The translations under genes were made by a program, and so were the position numbers. Source: Colwellia sp. (lineage in GTDB: Bacteria > Pseudomonadota > Gammaproteobacteria > Enterobacterales > Alteromonadaceae). Taken from it: DNA of 64,000 bases. The DNA is taken from contig JAHDIK010000001.1 of NCBI GenBank assembly GCA_020630795.1, positions 184,888-248,887 on the forward strand. The letters are read 5' to 3'. Numbering within the stretch: position 1 is the stretch's first letter; every line of letters starts with the position of its first letter. Positions 1-8,352 of this stretch are shown here, in pieces. Under the pieces are notes generated by a model that was not told where the DNA came from, ran no database searches, and saw nothing but the letters and a program-made list of their open reading frames with translations.

Positions 1-1
1 A

Positions 2-388
2 GCACAACAGCGCCAAGGTCAGTCATTAAAAAACAGTAATAAATTGAGATCAAAAGAAGACCTTGCTCGCGAACGTTGGTGGGATTGTGAAAATAATAAA
101 ACTACCGCTAAAACCAAGAAAAAGAAAAAACGCACGGCTAAAAAGTTAAAAAATGAAATTAAAGTCGTTAAAAGGAAAAAGCCAGCTAAGCGAGTAAAAC
201 AAGAATTTTCGTCTAATAAATTGGTTATTAAAGGTAAGTACTCAGGTCAAAAGCAAGTGCAATGGCTGGCGTTTTATAAACGACCAAAAAAATGTGCCCG
301 TCCAAAAACTACTCAGGTATTTGCCTACTGTATGGAGTACAAAGAGAAGCAACAACAGGTGTTTGAAAAGCAATATCAAAATAACTAA
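2..388 (+). CDS. Lysine-rich hypothetical protein, 3' part only
   Basis: The reading frame is open from the window edge to a TAA, so this is the C-terminal part of a longer protein. A TTG at position 44 could be read as a start but has no clear ribosome binding site, and the frame continues upstream of it. The visible part has a strongly basic Lys/Arg-rich stretch (about 30 residues), followed by a more ordered segment with aromatic residues and two cysteines (WLAFYKRPKKCARP, VFAYCMEY). I do not recognise a family. The basic stretch could be a linker or a nucleic-acid-binding tail; that is a guess. A weak hairpin with a T-run follows the stop. Confidence 0.55.
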   Translation, partial: AQQRQGQSLKNSNKLRSKEDLARERWWDCENNKTTAKTKKKKKRTAKKLKNEIKVVKRKKPAKRVKQEFSSNKLVIKGKYSGQKQVQWLAFYKRPKKCARPKTTQVFAYCMEYKEKQQQVFEKQYQNN

Positions 389-397
389 TGAATGGTT

Positions 398-420
398 AAA
401 AGTGATACTTTTTTGTTTTT
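398..420 (+). terminator. Weak terminator after the first gene
   Basis: A short stem AAAAGT / ACTTTT with a 3-base loop is followed by a run of T interrupted by one G. The stem is AT-rich, so the call is tentative. It lies 10 bases after the stop codon. Confidence 0.35.
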
Positions 421-535
421 TTAACTGTCTAGTCTTTTTGTAAGTTCTTAATATATTGATATTCTTAGGTTTAATGGTTGGCTTATAGTTTGCTTTTATT
501 TGACTGATATAAACAATTATTTAGGCTAAATATTT

Positions 536-781
536 ATGAACAGTAAGTTAAGATATGCGCTCGTTACCGTAATTGGTGGGTTTTTATCAATTTTAGGAGC
601 TATTTTCATTGTATTACCTGGGCCAGCGTTCTTGTTTTTACCTGTAGGGTTAGGCATTTTAAGCTTGGAACATGAGTGGGCAAAAGGTTGGTTAAAACAC
701 TGCCAACGTTGGATGCGAAAAAGTGCAGTTCAAGCTGACAAATGGATTGCTCAACTCAGCAGAAAGCTGCGCAATAGGTAA
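536..781 (+). CDS. Small membrane protein with PGPGW-type motif
   Basis: This 81-residue protein has a hydrophobic N-terminal half (residues about 8-44) that forms one or two membrane segments, joined by the VLPGPAFLFLPVGLGILSLE stretch typical of the PGPGW family of putative membrane proteins. The C-terminal third is basic and amphipathic (WAKGWLKHCQRWMRK) and probably cytoplasmic. The family has no established function. It stands alone on the plus strand and converges on a DUF3581 gene, with a hairpin between them. Confidence 0.75.
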   Translation: MNSKLRYALVTVIGGFLSILGAIFIVLPGPAFLFLPVGLGILSLEHEWAKGWLKHCQRWMRKSAVQADKWIAQLSRKLRNR

Positions 782-783
782 CG

Positions 784-814
784 AAAAAGCTAACGTATGC
801 ATTTATACGTTAGC
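784..814 (-). terminator. Terminator of the DUF3581 gene
   Basis: A 10-bp perfect stem GCTAACGTAT / ATACGTTAGC with a 6-base loop is followed, on the minus strand, by five T. On the plus strand no T-run follows, so it mainly serves the minus-strand gene that ends at 837. Confidence 0.7.
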
Positions 815-836
815 GTAGTGTAATTATTTTGCTGAT

Positions 837-1544
837 TTACTTAACGTATTCGCTTTTCGTTTTATTGAATTTATTTACAATTTCATCAATTGTTTCTTGT
901 TGGTATTCACGCAAGCCACTTAATACCATGTGTTTTTCGCCGTGCCCAATTGTTACGCCGTCAGCAATTAAATCAAACGCTAAACATGCATTACCTCTTT
1001 TTCCTTCAAGAGTTAGAGTTGATTGTGACTCAACAAGCTCAACAGATATGAAGTCAATATTGTCGAGTGAAAATGACATGCTTTCATACATTACCATTGG
1101 GCGTGTTGGGTTGATCATCACGTTATTTTCCTTCATCAGTTTGACTAAAATATGTGGAAATGTATGACCCGAAAATTCAACGTATGAGCGAATAAGTGCT
1201 TCAGTGGTTTGTGCGCACACTGTTTTTTCGCCTTTAACATTCACATGCATGTATTCTTTACCGTTATCGTCGGTAATACTTGCTTCATCAGTTATTTCAG
1301 TTGGAAAATTTAACGGTATATTGTCTGTTACCATGCCTGAAAAGGTGAAGTTCATCGAGCTAAACAAGCCTGAGTTAGTTAACACCAGTGAAAACAACAA
1401 ATCACCAGGTACGCAAAAACGTTTTGCATCTTCATCGTGTAATGGATTGAAGTCGTCTGCTATTTGCTTAGCAAAAGTACTAGCTTGTTTGCGGGTGAAA
1501 GATATTTTGTCGTTTGAAGTACTACAGAAATCATCAAGAAACAT
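837..1544 (-). CDS. DUF3581 protein, MaoC/hotdog-like
   Basis: This 235-residue protein matches what I know of DUF3581, an uncharacterised gammaproteobacterial family. The N-terminal region carries FAKQIADDFNPLHDEDA, in which Asp31 and His36 form the D-x4-H arrangement of R-specific enoyl-CoA hydratases of the MaoC/hotdog group. The CVPGDLLFSLVL segment (about 44-55) resembles the segment that follows in those enzymes. A cytoplasmic acyl-thioester enzyme or binding protein is a reasonable inference, but no substrate can be named. It starts at ATG, is monocistronic, and has a terminator just downstream. Confidence 0.8.
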   Translation of the reverse strand: MFLDDFCSTSNDKISFTRKQASTFAKQIADDFNPLHDEDAKRFCVPGDLLFSLVLTNSGLFSSMNFTFSGMVTDNIPLNFPTEITDEASITDDNGKEYMHVNVKGEKTVCAQTTEALIRSYVEFSGHTFPHILVKLMKENNVMINPTRPMVMYESMSFSLDNIDFISVELVESQSTLTLEGKRGNACLAFDLIADGVTIGHGEKHMVLSGLREYQQETIDEIVNKFNKTKSEYVK

Positions 1545-1686
1545 AGTCAGTTGTTATCACTTATGGTTAGTCGAAAAATCGCGGTATTCTATCAGTTGTT
1601 ATTGTAAAAATCGAAATTTTTAGATATGAATACTAGATGCCCGACCAGTGGTATATAAGGCTTCAGCGAACATCTGTAACTTATTT

Positions 1687-1959
1687 TTATAATTCTGAAA
1701 TGTAGTTTAATACGAGTGTTTCTTTGGATTTTTTTGAAAGTCTTTTAAGTTGATATTCTCTTTGGCTTGCCGTTTGCCTGTTAGGCGATTCTTCTGAGTA
1801 AACTAGGGTAACTGGTCGGCGAACACGTGTATATTTAGCGCCGAGTTTGTCGGACGTATTATGTTCTAGTATACGTCGCTCAATTTTGGTGGTTATGCCT
1901 GTGTAAAGACTATTATCTGAGCACCGTAGCATGTATACGTACCAGTGTGACTCTTTCAT
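1687..1959 (-). CDS. GIY-YIG domain protein (YhbQ/UPF0213-like)
   Basis: This 90-residue protein is a single GIY-YIG domain. The core is visible as WYVYML (6-11), LYTGIT (18-23), the catalytic-type Arg28 in ERRILEH, and Glu68 in SQREYQLK. Length and the closing LKRLSKKSKETLV match the UPF0213/YhbQ group, which has been linked to DNA repair or nuclease activity but is poorly defined. It is divergent from the DUF2797 gene at 2100, which has GIY-YIG-like features of its own. Confidence 0.85.
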   Translation of the reverse strand: MKESHWYVYMLRCSDNSLYTGITTKIERRILEHNTSDKLGAKYTRVRRPVTLVYSEESPNRQTASQREYQLKRLSKKSKETLVLNYISEL

Positions 1960-2056
1960 ATGGTTACTTTTTATTCGTTACGTAATCAATACGAGGTTCT
2001 GTATTTATATTGCTAGAAGTTTACCCTAGATTTTCATAATATACTCGACATTATAT

Positions 2057-2076
2057 GTAGATATATTTTTATCTAC
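2057..2076. repeat. Small AT-rich inverted repeat before the DUF2797 gene
   Basis: GTAGATA and TATCTAC are separated by six bases, 24 bases before the ATG at 2100. It could be an operator or a 5'-leader hairpin. Its AT-richness makes chance occurrence possible. Confidence 0.3.
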
Positions 2077-2099
2077 TTAATTTTACGGGATTTTTATTC

Positions 2100-2933
2100 A
2101 TGCCTATTTCTGAATTTGGTGCTTTACGCAAATTAACAGCGCAGTTAGATAGTGATGGAAACGTTCAATATCAATTACCTATAGGCGAACAGAGTATTCC
2201 GTTAAATGAGTTAATTGGTAAAGAAATAACGTTAACTTATAACGCGATGATCAATTGTATGCATTGCGGACGAAAAACTAAAAAAAGCTATTCGCAAGGT
2301 TTTTGTTACCCTTGTATGCAAAAGTTAGCGCAATGCGACATGTGCATAATGAAGCCTGAAACTTGTCATCATCATTTGGGTACGTGCAGAGAACCTGAGT
2401 GGGGCGAGAATAACTGCATGGCGCCACACTTTGTTTATTTAGCTAATAGTTCAGGACTAAAGGTGGGGATAACACGCCATACTCAAATTCCAACAAGATG
2501 GATAGATCAAGGTGCTGTTCAAGCGCTACCGATATTTAAAGTGTCGTCTAGAATTCAGTCAGGATTGATTGAAGTAGCACTAAGCGAATTTGTAGCAGAT
2601 AAAACAAATTGGCGTGCTATGCTTAAAGGAAGCCCTGAAAAATTAGATTTAGTTGCAATTGCTAACGATTTAATGCCAAAAATATCGCAAAAATTAGCAG
2701 ATATTGCACTACACTATGGAGAGGATGCTGTTGAGTCATTAGATAGTGATGTTGTTAATTTGAATTTTCCCGTGCAACGTTACTTAGAAAAAATTAGTTC
2801 ATTCAATTTTGACAAAACACCAGAAGTGTCAGGCACCTTACTTGGAATTAAAGGGCAATACTTAATATTTGATAGTGGCGTAATTAACATGCGAAAATTT
2901 ACGTCATATCACATTAATGTTAAATGGAATTAA
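2100..2933 (+). CDS. DUF2797 protein: Cys-rich zinc-type module plus GIY-YIG-like segment
   Basis: This 277-residue protein fits the DUF2797 family, of unknown function. Residues 53-106 contain nine cysteines, several in CxxC pairs (C53/C56, C69/C72, C79/C82), and a His run at 90-92, so metal binding is likely. Directly after comes FVYLANSSGLKVGITR (111-126), then Arg133 and Glu158. This order (aromatic strand, G-I/V strand, Arg, Glu) mirrors a GIY-YIG nuclease core. The C-terminal half (about 170-277) has no motif I recognise. It is transcribed away from a GIY-YIG gene. The ribosome binding site is weak (GGGA), but no better start exists. Confidence 0.8.
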   Translation: MPISEFGALRKLTAQLDSDGNVQYQLPIGEQSIPLNELIGKEITLTYNAMINCMHCGRKTKKSYSQGFCYPCMQKLAQCDMCIMKPETCHHHLGTCREPEWGENNCMAPHFVYLANSSGLKVGITRHTQIPTRWIDQGAVQALPIFKVSSRIQSGLIEVALSEFVADKTNWRAMLKGSPEKLDLVAIANDLMPKISQKLADIALHYGEDAVESLDSDVVNLNFPVQRYLEKISSFNFDKTPEVSGTLLGIKGQYLIFDSGVINMRKFTSYHINVKWN

Positions 2934-2951
2934 ATTTTATATTGTTAGACG

Positions 2952-2993
2952 ATTACCTTAATTATCAATAAGTCATAGACTATTTAAGGTAAT
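2952..2993. repeat. 10-bp inverted repeat between DUF2797 and HDOD genes
   Basis: ATTACCTTAA (2952-2961) and TTAAGGTAAT (2984-2993) are perfect inverted copies with a 22-base spacer. No T-run follows. It could be a widely spaced operator or the base of a leader hairpin for the HDOD gene 45 bases downstream. Confidence 0.4.
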
Positions 2994-3037
2994 AATTATC
3001 TCTATAATTATTGGTTATTGTATTTAGGAAAACCGCT

Positions 3038-3883
3038 ATGAATGCATTAGAGTGTGCAGAAAACTCTACAGAAGTGTTTGTTTTATCAGACTCTTTTACT
3101 CGAATTAAAGAACTTATTGACGATGATTCATCAACAATTGATGACATTGCTGATATTGTGATTTTAGATCCAACCTTATCTGCTACTATTTTGAAGCTAG
3201 CAAACAGCTCATTTTTCAACTACCCGGGTAAAATTGATACCATTTCAAAAGCAGTATTGGTTTTAGGAATTACTGAGGTTTATAACCTAGTAATTGCTTA
3301 TTTTACGACTGACGCTTTTAATAATATTTCTGCAGATCCTGAATATTTAGAAAGTTTTTGGGAACAAGCCGTTGATTGTGCGTTAATTATTAAGTTTTTA
3401 GGTTGTGAGTTAAATACTCCTAACGCTGAGCGATTGTTTATATTAGGGTTGTTGCACAATATAGGTGAGTTAATTGTGCATCAAAATATGCCTGCCAAAA
3501 TAGAACTATGTAATACGATTACTGAATCTGATTTTCCGTGGGAAAAACAACGAAGTGTGCTTGATTTCACGTATGCAGATTGTAGTGCTGAAGTATTAAA
3601 ACAATGGCAGTTGCCTTATAATTTGATAGAGCCTATTCGTGATCAAGACAATTACGATTTTGAATATGCAACAGTTGAAAGTAAGTTATTGTATTTATCT
3701 AAGCGAGTGATGTTATTAAGTCATCAGTGCAATAAACACCGACCGTCTTCATTAATTTGTGCGAAAGTACTAGCTGACTTAAACGTAACTCCTAAAATGA
3801 TTCGTGCTGCAAACAACTTTTGCAATATAGAACGTTTAAGTATTTTGTCTATTCTTTCACCGGGTTCTGCTGTAATTTATTAA
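3038..3883 (+). CDS. HDOD domain protein
   Basis: This protein is a single HDOD domain, the catalytically dead HD relative found in signalling proteins. Typical elements are IADIVILDPTLSATILKLANSSFF near the N-terminus, then FWEQAVDCALIIKFLG and LFILGLLHNIGELIV. I chose ATG 3038 (281 residues) because AGGAA lies 7 bases before it; an in-frame TTG at 3011 has no such site. There is no attached EAL, GGDEF or kinase domain, so it probably acts as a protein-interaction module. A strong terminator follows. Confidence 0.8.
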   Translation: MNALECAENSTEVFVLSDSFTRIKELIDDDSSTIDDIADIVILDPTLSATILKLANSSFFNYPGKIDTISKAVLVLGITEVYNLVIAYFTTDAFNNISADPEYLESFWEQAVDCALIIKFLGCELNTPNAERLFILGLLHNIGELIVHQNMPAKIELCNTITESDFPWEKQRSVLDFTYADCSAEVLKQWQLPYNLIEPIRDQDNYDFEYATVESKLLYLSKRVMLLSHQCNKHRPSSLICAKVLADLNVTPKMIRAANNFCNIERLSILSILSPGSAVIY

Positions 3884-3905
3884 ATCTTCTGTTTGATTTG
3901 TTCCT

Positions 3906-3935
3906 AAAAAGCCGTGCAATGCACGGCTTTTTTTT
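3906..3935 (+). terminator. Terminator after HDOD gene
   Basis: A GCCGTGC / GCACGGC stem with a 3-base loop is flanked by five A and by eight or more T. It is a classic Rho-independent, potentially bidirectional terminator. Confidence 0.9.
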
Positions 3936-3983
3936 GTTGTGCTTTTAACCATGCTGTAAAAGCCTATTAACGTTTATTCAACG

Positions 3984-4000
3984 TGCACCAATTAAAAACA
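3984..4000 (+). promoter_or_regulatory. Candidate NtrC site 1 upstream of glnK
   Basis: A TGCACCA half-site identical to the conserved half of NtrC boxes is followed by 3 bases and a degenerate second half. It is centred about 125 bp upstream of the start site predicted from the sigma-54 promoter, a normal enhancer distance. Confidence 0.55.
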
Positions 4001-4014
4001 TCGCTTTGCATTAC

Positions 4015-4031
4015 TGTTTCATTTTGGTGCA
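4015..4031 (+). promoter_or_regulatory. Candidate NtrC site 2 upstream of glnK
   Basis: TGTTTCA, 3 bases, then TGGTGCA: the 17-bp NtrC box layout with one perfect half, in the opposite orientation to site 1. The two sites are centred about 31 bp apart (three helical turns), which would place dimers on the same DNA face. Confidence 0.55.
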
Positions 4032-4093
4032 TAAAATTTGTAACTATTTTTTAATTATCTCCTATTTTACTGTTTATAAAGGTAAAAATTGTT

Positions 4094-4109
4094 TGGCATG
4101 TCATTTGTA
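4094..4109 (+). promoter_or_regulatory. Sigma-54 promoter of glnK-amt
   Basis: TGGCATG-N4-TTGTA matches the sigma-54 -24/-12 consensus TGGCAYG-N4-TTGCW with a single deviation (T for C in the -12 element). It lies 35 bases before the glnK ATG. Together with the two NtrC-like sites upstream it predicts nitrogen-limitation control of the operon. Confidence 0.8.
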
Positions 4110-4140
4110 TAGTAGTAAGCAAACATAAAAATAGGGGTAA

Positions 4141-4482
<342 letters not shown>

Positions 4483-4494
4483 GGGGTAGTAGTA

Positions 4495-5775
4495 ATGGAA
4501 CAAAATATTTTTCAACTTCAATATGCAATGGACACATTTTATTTCTTAATTTGTGGTGCATTGGTTATGTGGATGGCAGCTGGTTTCTCAATGTTAGAAG
4601 CTGGTTTAGTTAGAGCAAAAAACACAACTGAAATTTTAACTAAAAACGTAGCGTTATACGCAATCTCTTGCATTATGTACTTAGTGATTGGTTATGACAT
4701 TATGTACGGTGGTGGAATTTTCTTATCAGGTATTGAATTAGACGGTGCAGCAAATGCAGATGCTTTAGTGTCTACTGTTTTAGCTGAGTCAGCTGAAGCT
4801 GGTTTTGATGGCGGTTCAGTATACTCAAACGCTTCTGACTTTTTCTTCCAAGTAGTTTTCGTAGCAACAGCAATGTCTATTGTTTCTGGTGCGGTAGCTG
4901 AGCGTATGAAGCTTTGGGCTTTCTTAGCATTTACAGTTGTTTTAACTGGTTTTATCTACCCAATGGAAGGAAGCTGGACTTGGGGTGGTAACGCAGTATT
5001 TGGTTTATACACGTTAGGCGACCTTGGATTCTCTGATTTTGCTGGTTCAGGTATTGTTCACATGGCTGGTGCAGCAGCAGCTTTAGCAGCGGTATTATTA
5101 CTTGGCGCTCGTAAAGGTAAATATACTGCAGACGGTAAAGTAAACGCTATTCCAGGTGCAAACTTACCAATGGCAACATTAGGTACATTCATTTTATGGA
5201 TGGGTTGGTTTGGATTTAACGGTGGTTCAGTATTAAAGCTAGCTGACATTTCAAACGCAAACTCAGTAGCAATGGTATTCTTAAATACTAACGCAGCAGC
5301 AGCAGCAGGTGCAGTAGCAGCTTTAATATTTGCTAAATTACTATTTAAGAAAGCTGATTTAACAATGTGTTTAAATGGTGCATTAGCAGGTTTAGTTGCA
5401 ATTACAGCAGAACCTTCAACTCCTACGCCTTTACAAGCAACGTTATTCGGTGCAATTGCAGGTGTTATTGTTGTAATGTCAATCATCGCTTTAGATAAAG
5501 TGAAAATTGATGACCCAGTAGGTGCTATCTCAGTTCACGGTGTAGTTGGTTTCTTTGGTCTTTTATTAGTACCAGTAACAAACTCAGGTTCAACGTTTAG
5601 CGGCCAATTAATTGGTGCTGCAACTATCTTCGGTTGGGTGTTTGTAACAAGTTTCGTAGTTTGGTATGTACTGAAAGTTGTTATGGGTATTCGAGTTAGC
5701 GAAGAAGAAGAATACGAAGGTGTTGATAAGTCTGATTGTGGTATGGAAGCATACCCAGAGTTTACTCGCGGATAA
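4495..5775 (+). CDS. amt: Ammonium transporter (Amt family)
   Basis: This 426-residue polytopic inner-membrane protein has the Amt signatures: FxxCGALVMWMAAGFSMLEAG near the start, the first pore histidine in SGIVHMAGAAAAL (about residue 188) and the second in ISVHGVVGFFG (about 348), plus about 11 hydrophobic helices. It conducts ammonium/ammonia into the cell. The C-terminus ends with the cytoplasmic EEEEYEGVDKSDCGMEAYPEF region that contacts GlnK in relatives. It is the second gene of the glnK-amt operon and is followed by a strong terminator. Confidence 0.95.
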   Translation: MEQNIFQLQYAMDTFYFLICGALVMWMAAGFSMLEAGLVRAKNTTEILTKNVALYAISCIMYLVIGYDIMYGGGIFLSGIELDGAANADALVSTVLAESAEAGFDGGSVYSNASDFFFQVVFVATAMSIVSGAVAERMKLWAFLAFTVVLTGFIYPMEGSWTWGGNAVFGLYTLGDLGFSDFAGSGIVHMAGAAAALAAVLLLGARKGKYTADGKVNAIPGANLPMATLGTFILWMGWFGFNGGSVLKLADISNANSVAMVFLNTNAAAAAGAVAALIFAKLLFKKADLTMCLNGALAGLVAITAEPSTPTPLQATLFGAIAGVIVVMSIIALDKVKIDDPVGAISVHGVVGFFGLLLVPVTNSGSTFSGQLIGAATIFGWVFVTSFVVWYVLKVVMGIRVSEEEEYEGVDKSDCGMEAYPEFTRG

Positions 5776-5794
5776 TCAAACTTTTAAACTTTAT

Positions 5795-5820
5795 AAAAAG
5801 CAGCGCAAGCTGCTTTTTTT
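5795..5820 (+). terminator. Terminator of glnK-amt
   Basis: A GCAGC / GCTGC stem with GCAA loop is preceded by five A and followed by seven T. It lies 20 bases after the amt stop. Confidence 0.9.
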
Positions 5821-5872
5821 ATGCCTACGTGTTAAGTAAAGTGGTGATCTAGTTTTTGAGTTGGAGATATGA

Positions 5873-6559
5873 GTGTCAGAACAGTTAACTGATCATTACG
5901 ATGCAATGTGGCTTGAATCTATCAACAGGTTTGACCGGCAATTGTTTGAAATTGATCATCATATTCAGTCACCTAATGATTCAAGGAGGGGCATATCGCT
6001 AATTATTAAGCATGACTCACATTTAATAGCGGCTTTAAAACCATATATACAAAAACTACAACATATCTCCCCAGAACAGTTTTATTACCCCTTTACATCG
6101 CTGCATATTACCGTGCTTCCTATCATTTCGTGTTCTCAATATTTTCAGCTTAATCAAATAAGCATTAATGATTATATCGTGCTAATTAAGGATACGGTGA
6201 AGCATGTTGATCCTTTTATCCTAAAATTTAAAGGGGTTACAGCATCGCCTTCATGTGTTCTAGCACAAGGTTTTCCTGTTGATGATAAGTTATTACATTT
6301 GAGGGGGTTGTTAAGGCAAGCATTTAACCAGTCAAGTCTTAAAAGTACGATAGATAGTCGTTATAAGTTGACAACAGCGCATAGTACAATTTGCAGGTTT
6401 AAGCAGCAGATACTCAAACCTGTTGAATTTACAAATGTATTGAAAGAAATTCGCACGACAGAATTTTCGGAATTACACGTAAACGAGTTATATTTAGTTT
6501 ATAATGATTGGTATCATCATGCTGATAAAACCATTGTTTTATCAAAAATATCGTTGTAA
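5873..6559 (+). CDS. 2H phosphoesterase (2'-5' RNA ligase-like)
   Basis: This 228-residue protein has two H-x-T motifs, HIT at 78-80 (SLHITVLPI) and HST at 170-172 (TTAHSTICRF), about 90 residues apart. That is the signature of 2H phosphoesterases such as LigT-like RNA ligases and cyclic phosphodiesterases. The exact substrate (2',3'-cyclic nucleotide ends, 2'-5' linkages, ADP-ribose cyclic phosphate) cannot be told. The start is GTG with GGAG six bases upstream; the overlapping ATG at 5869 is out of frame and stops soon. It stands alone between amt and the DyP peroxidase. Confidence 0.7.
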   Translation: MSEQLTDHYDAMWLESINRFDRQLFEIDHHIQSPNDSRRGISLIIKHDSHLIAALKPYIQKLQHISPEQFYYPFTSLHITVLPIISCSQYFQLNQISINDYIVLIKDTVKHVDPFILKFKGVTASPSCVLAQGFPVDDKLLHLRGLLRQAFNQSSLKSTIDSRYKLTTAHSTICRFKQQILKPVEFTNVLKEIRTTEFSELHVNELYLVYNDWYHHADKTIVLSKISL

Positions 6560-6623
6560 TTGGTTAAAGTTTACTAGTCGTAAATGTGCGGCTAAAAAAT
6601 GTAAAAATATTAAGTAGGAATGT

Positions 6624-7547
6624 ATGGCTAGAGAACAATTTGGAATATGTGCAGAACCTAATTTGCATGGGTATTATTTGCTTTTTAATGTACTCGACGA
6701 CCAAAATGATTACTTACGCCAAGCGCTATCTCGTTTGCCTGCGCTCCTTGATAAATACGCAGACCGTTTTTCAGAAGCTAACCTTATTGGTGTTTTTGCT
6801 GTTGGCGCTAGTTATTGGGATGAATTTTTCTCCAAAGCGAGACCTAAACATTTAAAAAGTTTCCCTCAAATGTCATGCGAAGATCGTTCTGCACCTTCTG
6901 GTAATTATGATTTGTATATTGAAATACGAAGCGATCGTTCTGATGTAAACCATATTGTAAGTAGCAAAGTATGTGCTTTGCTGGGTGACAGTGTCGAGTT
7001 GGTGGAGCAGGTTAGGGCCTTTAGATTTTTAGACGGTCGTGATTTAACTGGGTTTGTCGATGGTACAGAAAACCCACGTGGTTTACACCGTCGTAAAGTG
7101 GCATTAGTGAGCGAAGATGATGATCCTGACTTCGAAGGTGGAAGCTATTTACATATTCAGCGCTATAAGCATAACTTAAACTTATGGAATTCGATTGAAG
7201 TTAAAGATCAGGAAGACGTTTTTGCTCGTACTAAAATAGACAATGAAGAATACTCTTCTGAAAATAAGTTACCTACGTCACATATCAAACGCACAGCACT
7301 TAAAGACGATAACGGTGAGAGCTTAGAAATACTAAGGCAGAGTATGCCTTACGGTGATATGAAAATTCAGGGTTTATTCTTTGTGTCTTATTGTCATTCA
7401 CCTAAACCATTTGAAACGATGTTACACAGTATGATTTATGGCGATGAAAGTGGAAACTTTGATCACATGCTTAAGTATACACAAGCAGAAACAGGAGCTG
7501 CTTTTTTTGCTCCCAGTTTAAATTTCCTTGAAAAACTGGCTGACTAA
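6624..7547 (+). CDS. DyP-type heme peroxidase (YfeX-like)
   Basis: This 307-residue protein has the DyP hallmark GFVDGTENP (GxxDG at 143-147, distal Asp146) and a proximal heme-ligand candidate His220 in LPTSHIKRT. There is no signal peptide or Tat motif, so it is a cytoplasmic YfeX-type enzyme rather than EfeB. Family members oxidise dyes and phenolics with H2O2, and YfeX has been linked to heme metabolism. No encapsulin gene is nearby. The start at ATG 6624 has an AGGAA sequence upstream. Confidence 0.9.
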   Translation: MAREQFGICAEPNLHGYYLLFNVLDDQNDYLRQALSRLPALLDKYADRFSEANLIGVFAVGASYWDEFFSKARPKHLKSFPQMSCEDRSAPSGNYDLYIEIRSDRSDVNHIVSSKVCALLGDSVELVEQVRAFRFLDGRDLTGFVDGTENPRGLHRRKVALVSEDDDPDFEGGSYLHIQRYKHNLNLWNSIEVKDQEDVFARTKIDNEEYSSENKLPTSHIKRTALKDDNGESLEILRQSMPYGDMKIQGLFFVSYCHSPKPFETMLHSMIYGDESGNFDHMLKYTQAETGAAFFAPSLNFLEKLAD

Positions 7548-7572
7548 CAGCAGAAAATAAGCTAAGCACTAC

Positions 7573-7598
7573 ATACACCGTATGTTTTAACGGTGTAT
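7573..7598. terminator. Hairpin between DyP peroxidase and argR
   Basis: ATACACCGT / ACGGTGTAT form a 9-bp stem with an 8-base loop between convergent genes. No strong T-run follows on either strand, so termination is likely but not certain. Confidence 0.5.
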
Positions 7599-7618
7599 TC
7601 ACTACTTTTCATAATGTA

Positions 7619-8095
7619 TTACGATAAGTTTCTTGAAAACAATAGCTCAAGTTTTTCAATTGTTTGCTTGATTGCAGTTACGTTGGTCGGCGCGATAAAA
7701 ATAGTGTCGTCTCCAGCAATTGTGCCTAGAACACCGTCGCTTTTACTTAAACTATCTAATAACCTTGCAATGAGTTGTGCGGCTCCAGGACTGGTTCGTA
7801 TAATAATCATTACATCATTGTGTTCAATATCCAGAACAAGTTGACGCAGGGGACTTTTCGCTGTTGGAACACCAAGCTCTGCAGGGAGGCAGTAAACCAT
7901 TTCTTGGCGCGCATTTCTCGTACGTACAGCGCCAAATTTACTTAGCATTCTTGATACTTTCGACTGACTGATATTATCAAACCCTTGCGACTTTAGCGCT
8001 TCAACAATATCACCTTGTGAACCAAATTGTTCTTGCTTAAGTAGATCTTTAAAGGCTTGAATAAGAGCTTCTTGCTTCATTTGTCCAGTCATCAT
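7619..8095 (-). CDS. argR: Arginine repressor ArgR
   Basis: This 158-residue protein closely follows enterobacterial ArgR. The N-terminal winged helix includes [14 protein letters not shown] and the recognition-helix region [20 protein letters not shown]. The C-terminal hexamerisation and arginine-binding domain includes [15 protein letters not shown] and [10 protein letters not shown]. It represses arginine biosynthesis genes with L-arginine as co-repressor and helps resolve plasmid dimers in some species. It is divergent from mdh, the arrangement seen in E. coli and relatives. Two adjacent ATGs are possible starts; the first is given. Confidence 0.95.
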   Translation of the reverse strand: MMTGQMKQEALIQAFKDLLKQEQFGSQGDIVEALKSQGFDNISQSKVSRMLSKFGAVRTRNARQEMVYCLPAELGVPTAKSPLRQLVLDIEHNDVMIIIRTSPGAAQLIARLLDSLSKSDGVLGTIAGDDTIFIAPTNVTAIKQTIEKLELLFSRNLS

Positions 8096-8208
8096 TTACC
8101 AATTATTTATTGTCGTTGTTATATGCATTAGCTAATTATTATACACGATATTTACGTGTGCTTAATACTCTAGTTATTCCTAAGTATTTATAGCGATAGC
8201 TAAAGGTT

Positions 8209-8226
8209 ATTATACCTAAGTATAAT
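8209..8226. promoter_or_regulatory. 18-bp palindrome between argR and mdh
   Basis: ATTATAC-CTAA-GTATAAT has perfect 7-bp arms in the 257-base divergent spacer. It could be an operator for argR or mdh. It does not match the TGAAT-N4-ATTCA ARG box, so binding by ArgR is not claimed. Confidence 0.35.
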
Positions 8227-8352
8227 TTCTCATCACATGAGCAAAGTGTACTCTGTATATCATATTTCTTAATATTAATTGTTTTTTAATCGCCGATGCT
8301 ATAAGGTTTGCGCATCAGTTTTACGTATTTACTCAAATAACGGAGACATCTC

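Noticed and set aside
829..1623. Plus-strand ORFs opposite the DUF3581 gene
   Set aside because: They mirror a well-supported coding gene, have no ribosome binding sites and show no recognisable domain.
5058..5486. 142-codon Ala-rich minus-strand ORF inside amt
   Set aside because: Low-complexity antisense reading of a membrane protein gene.
6586..6855. 89-codon ORF overlapping the start of the DyP peroxidase gene
   Set aside because: It is a frame-shifted reading of the peroxidase N-terminal region without family likeness; the peroxidase frame has the right motifs and start.
8096..8352. ARG boxes for ArgR autoregulation
   Set aside because: No TGAAT-N4-ATTCA-like element was found in the argR-mdh spacer; the palindrome present has a different sequence.
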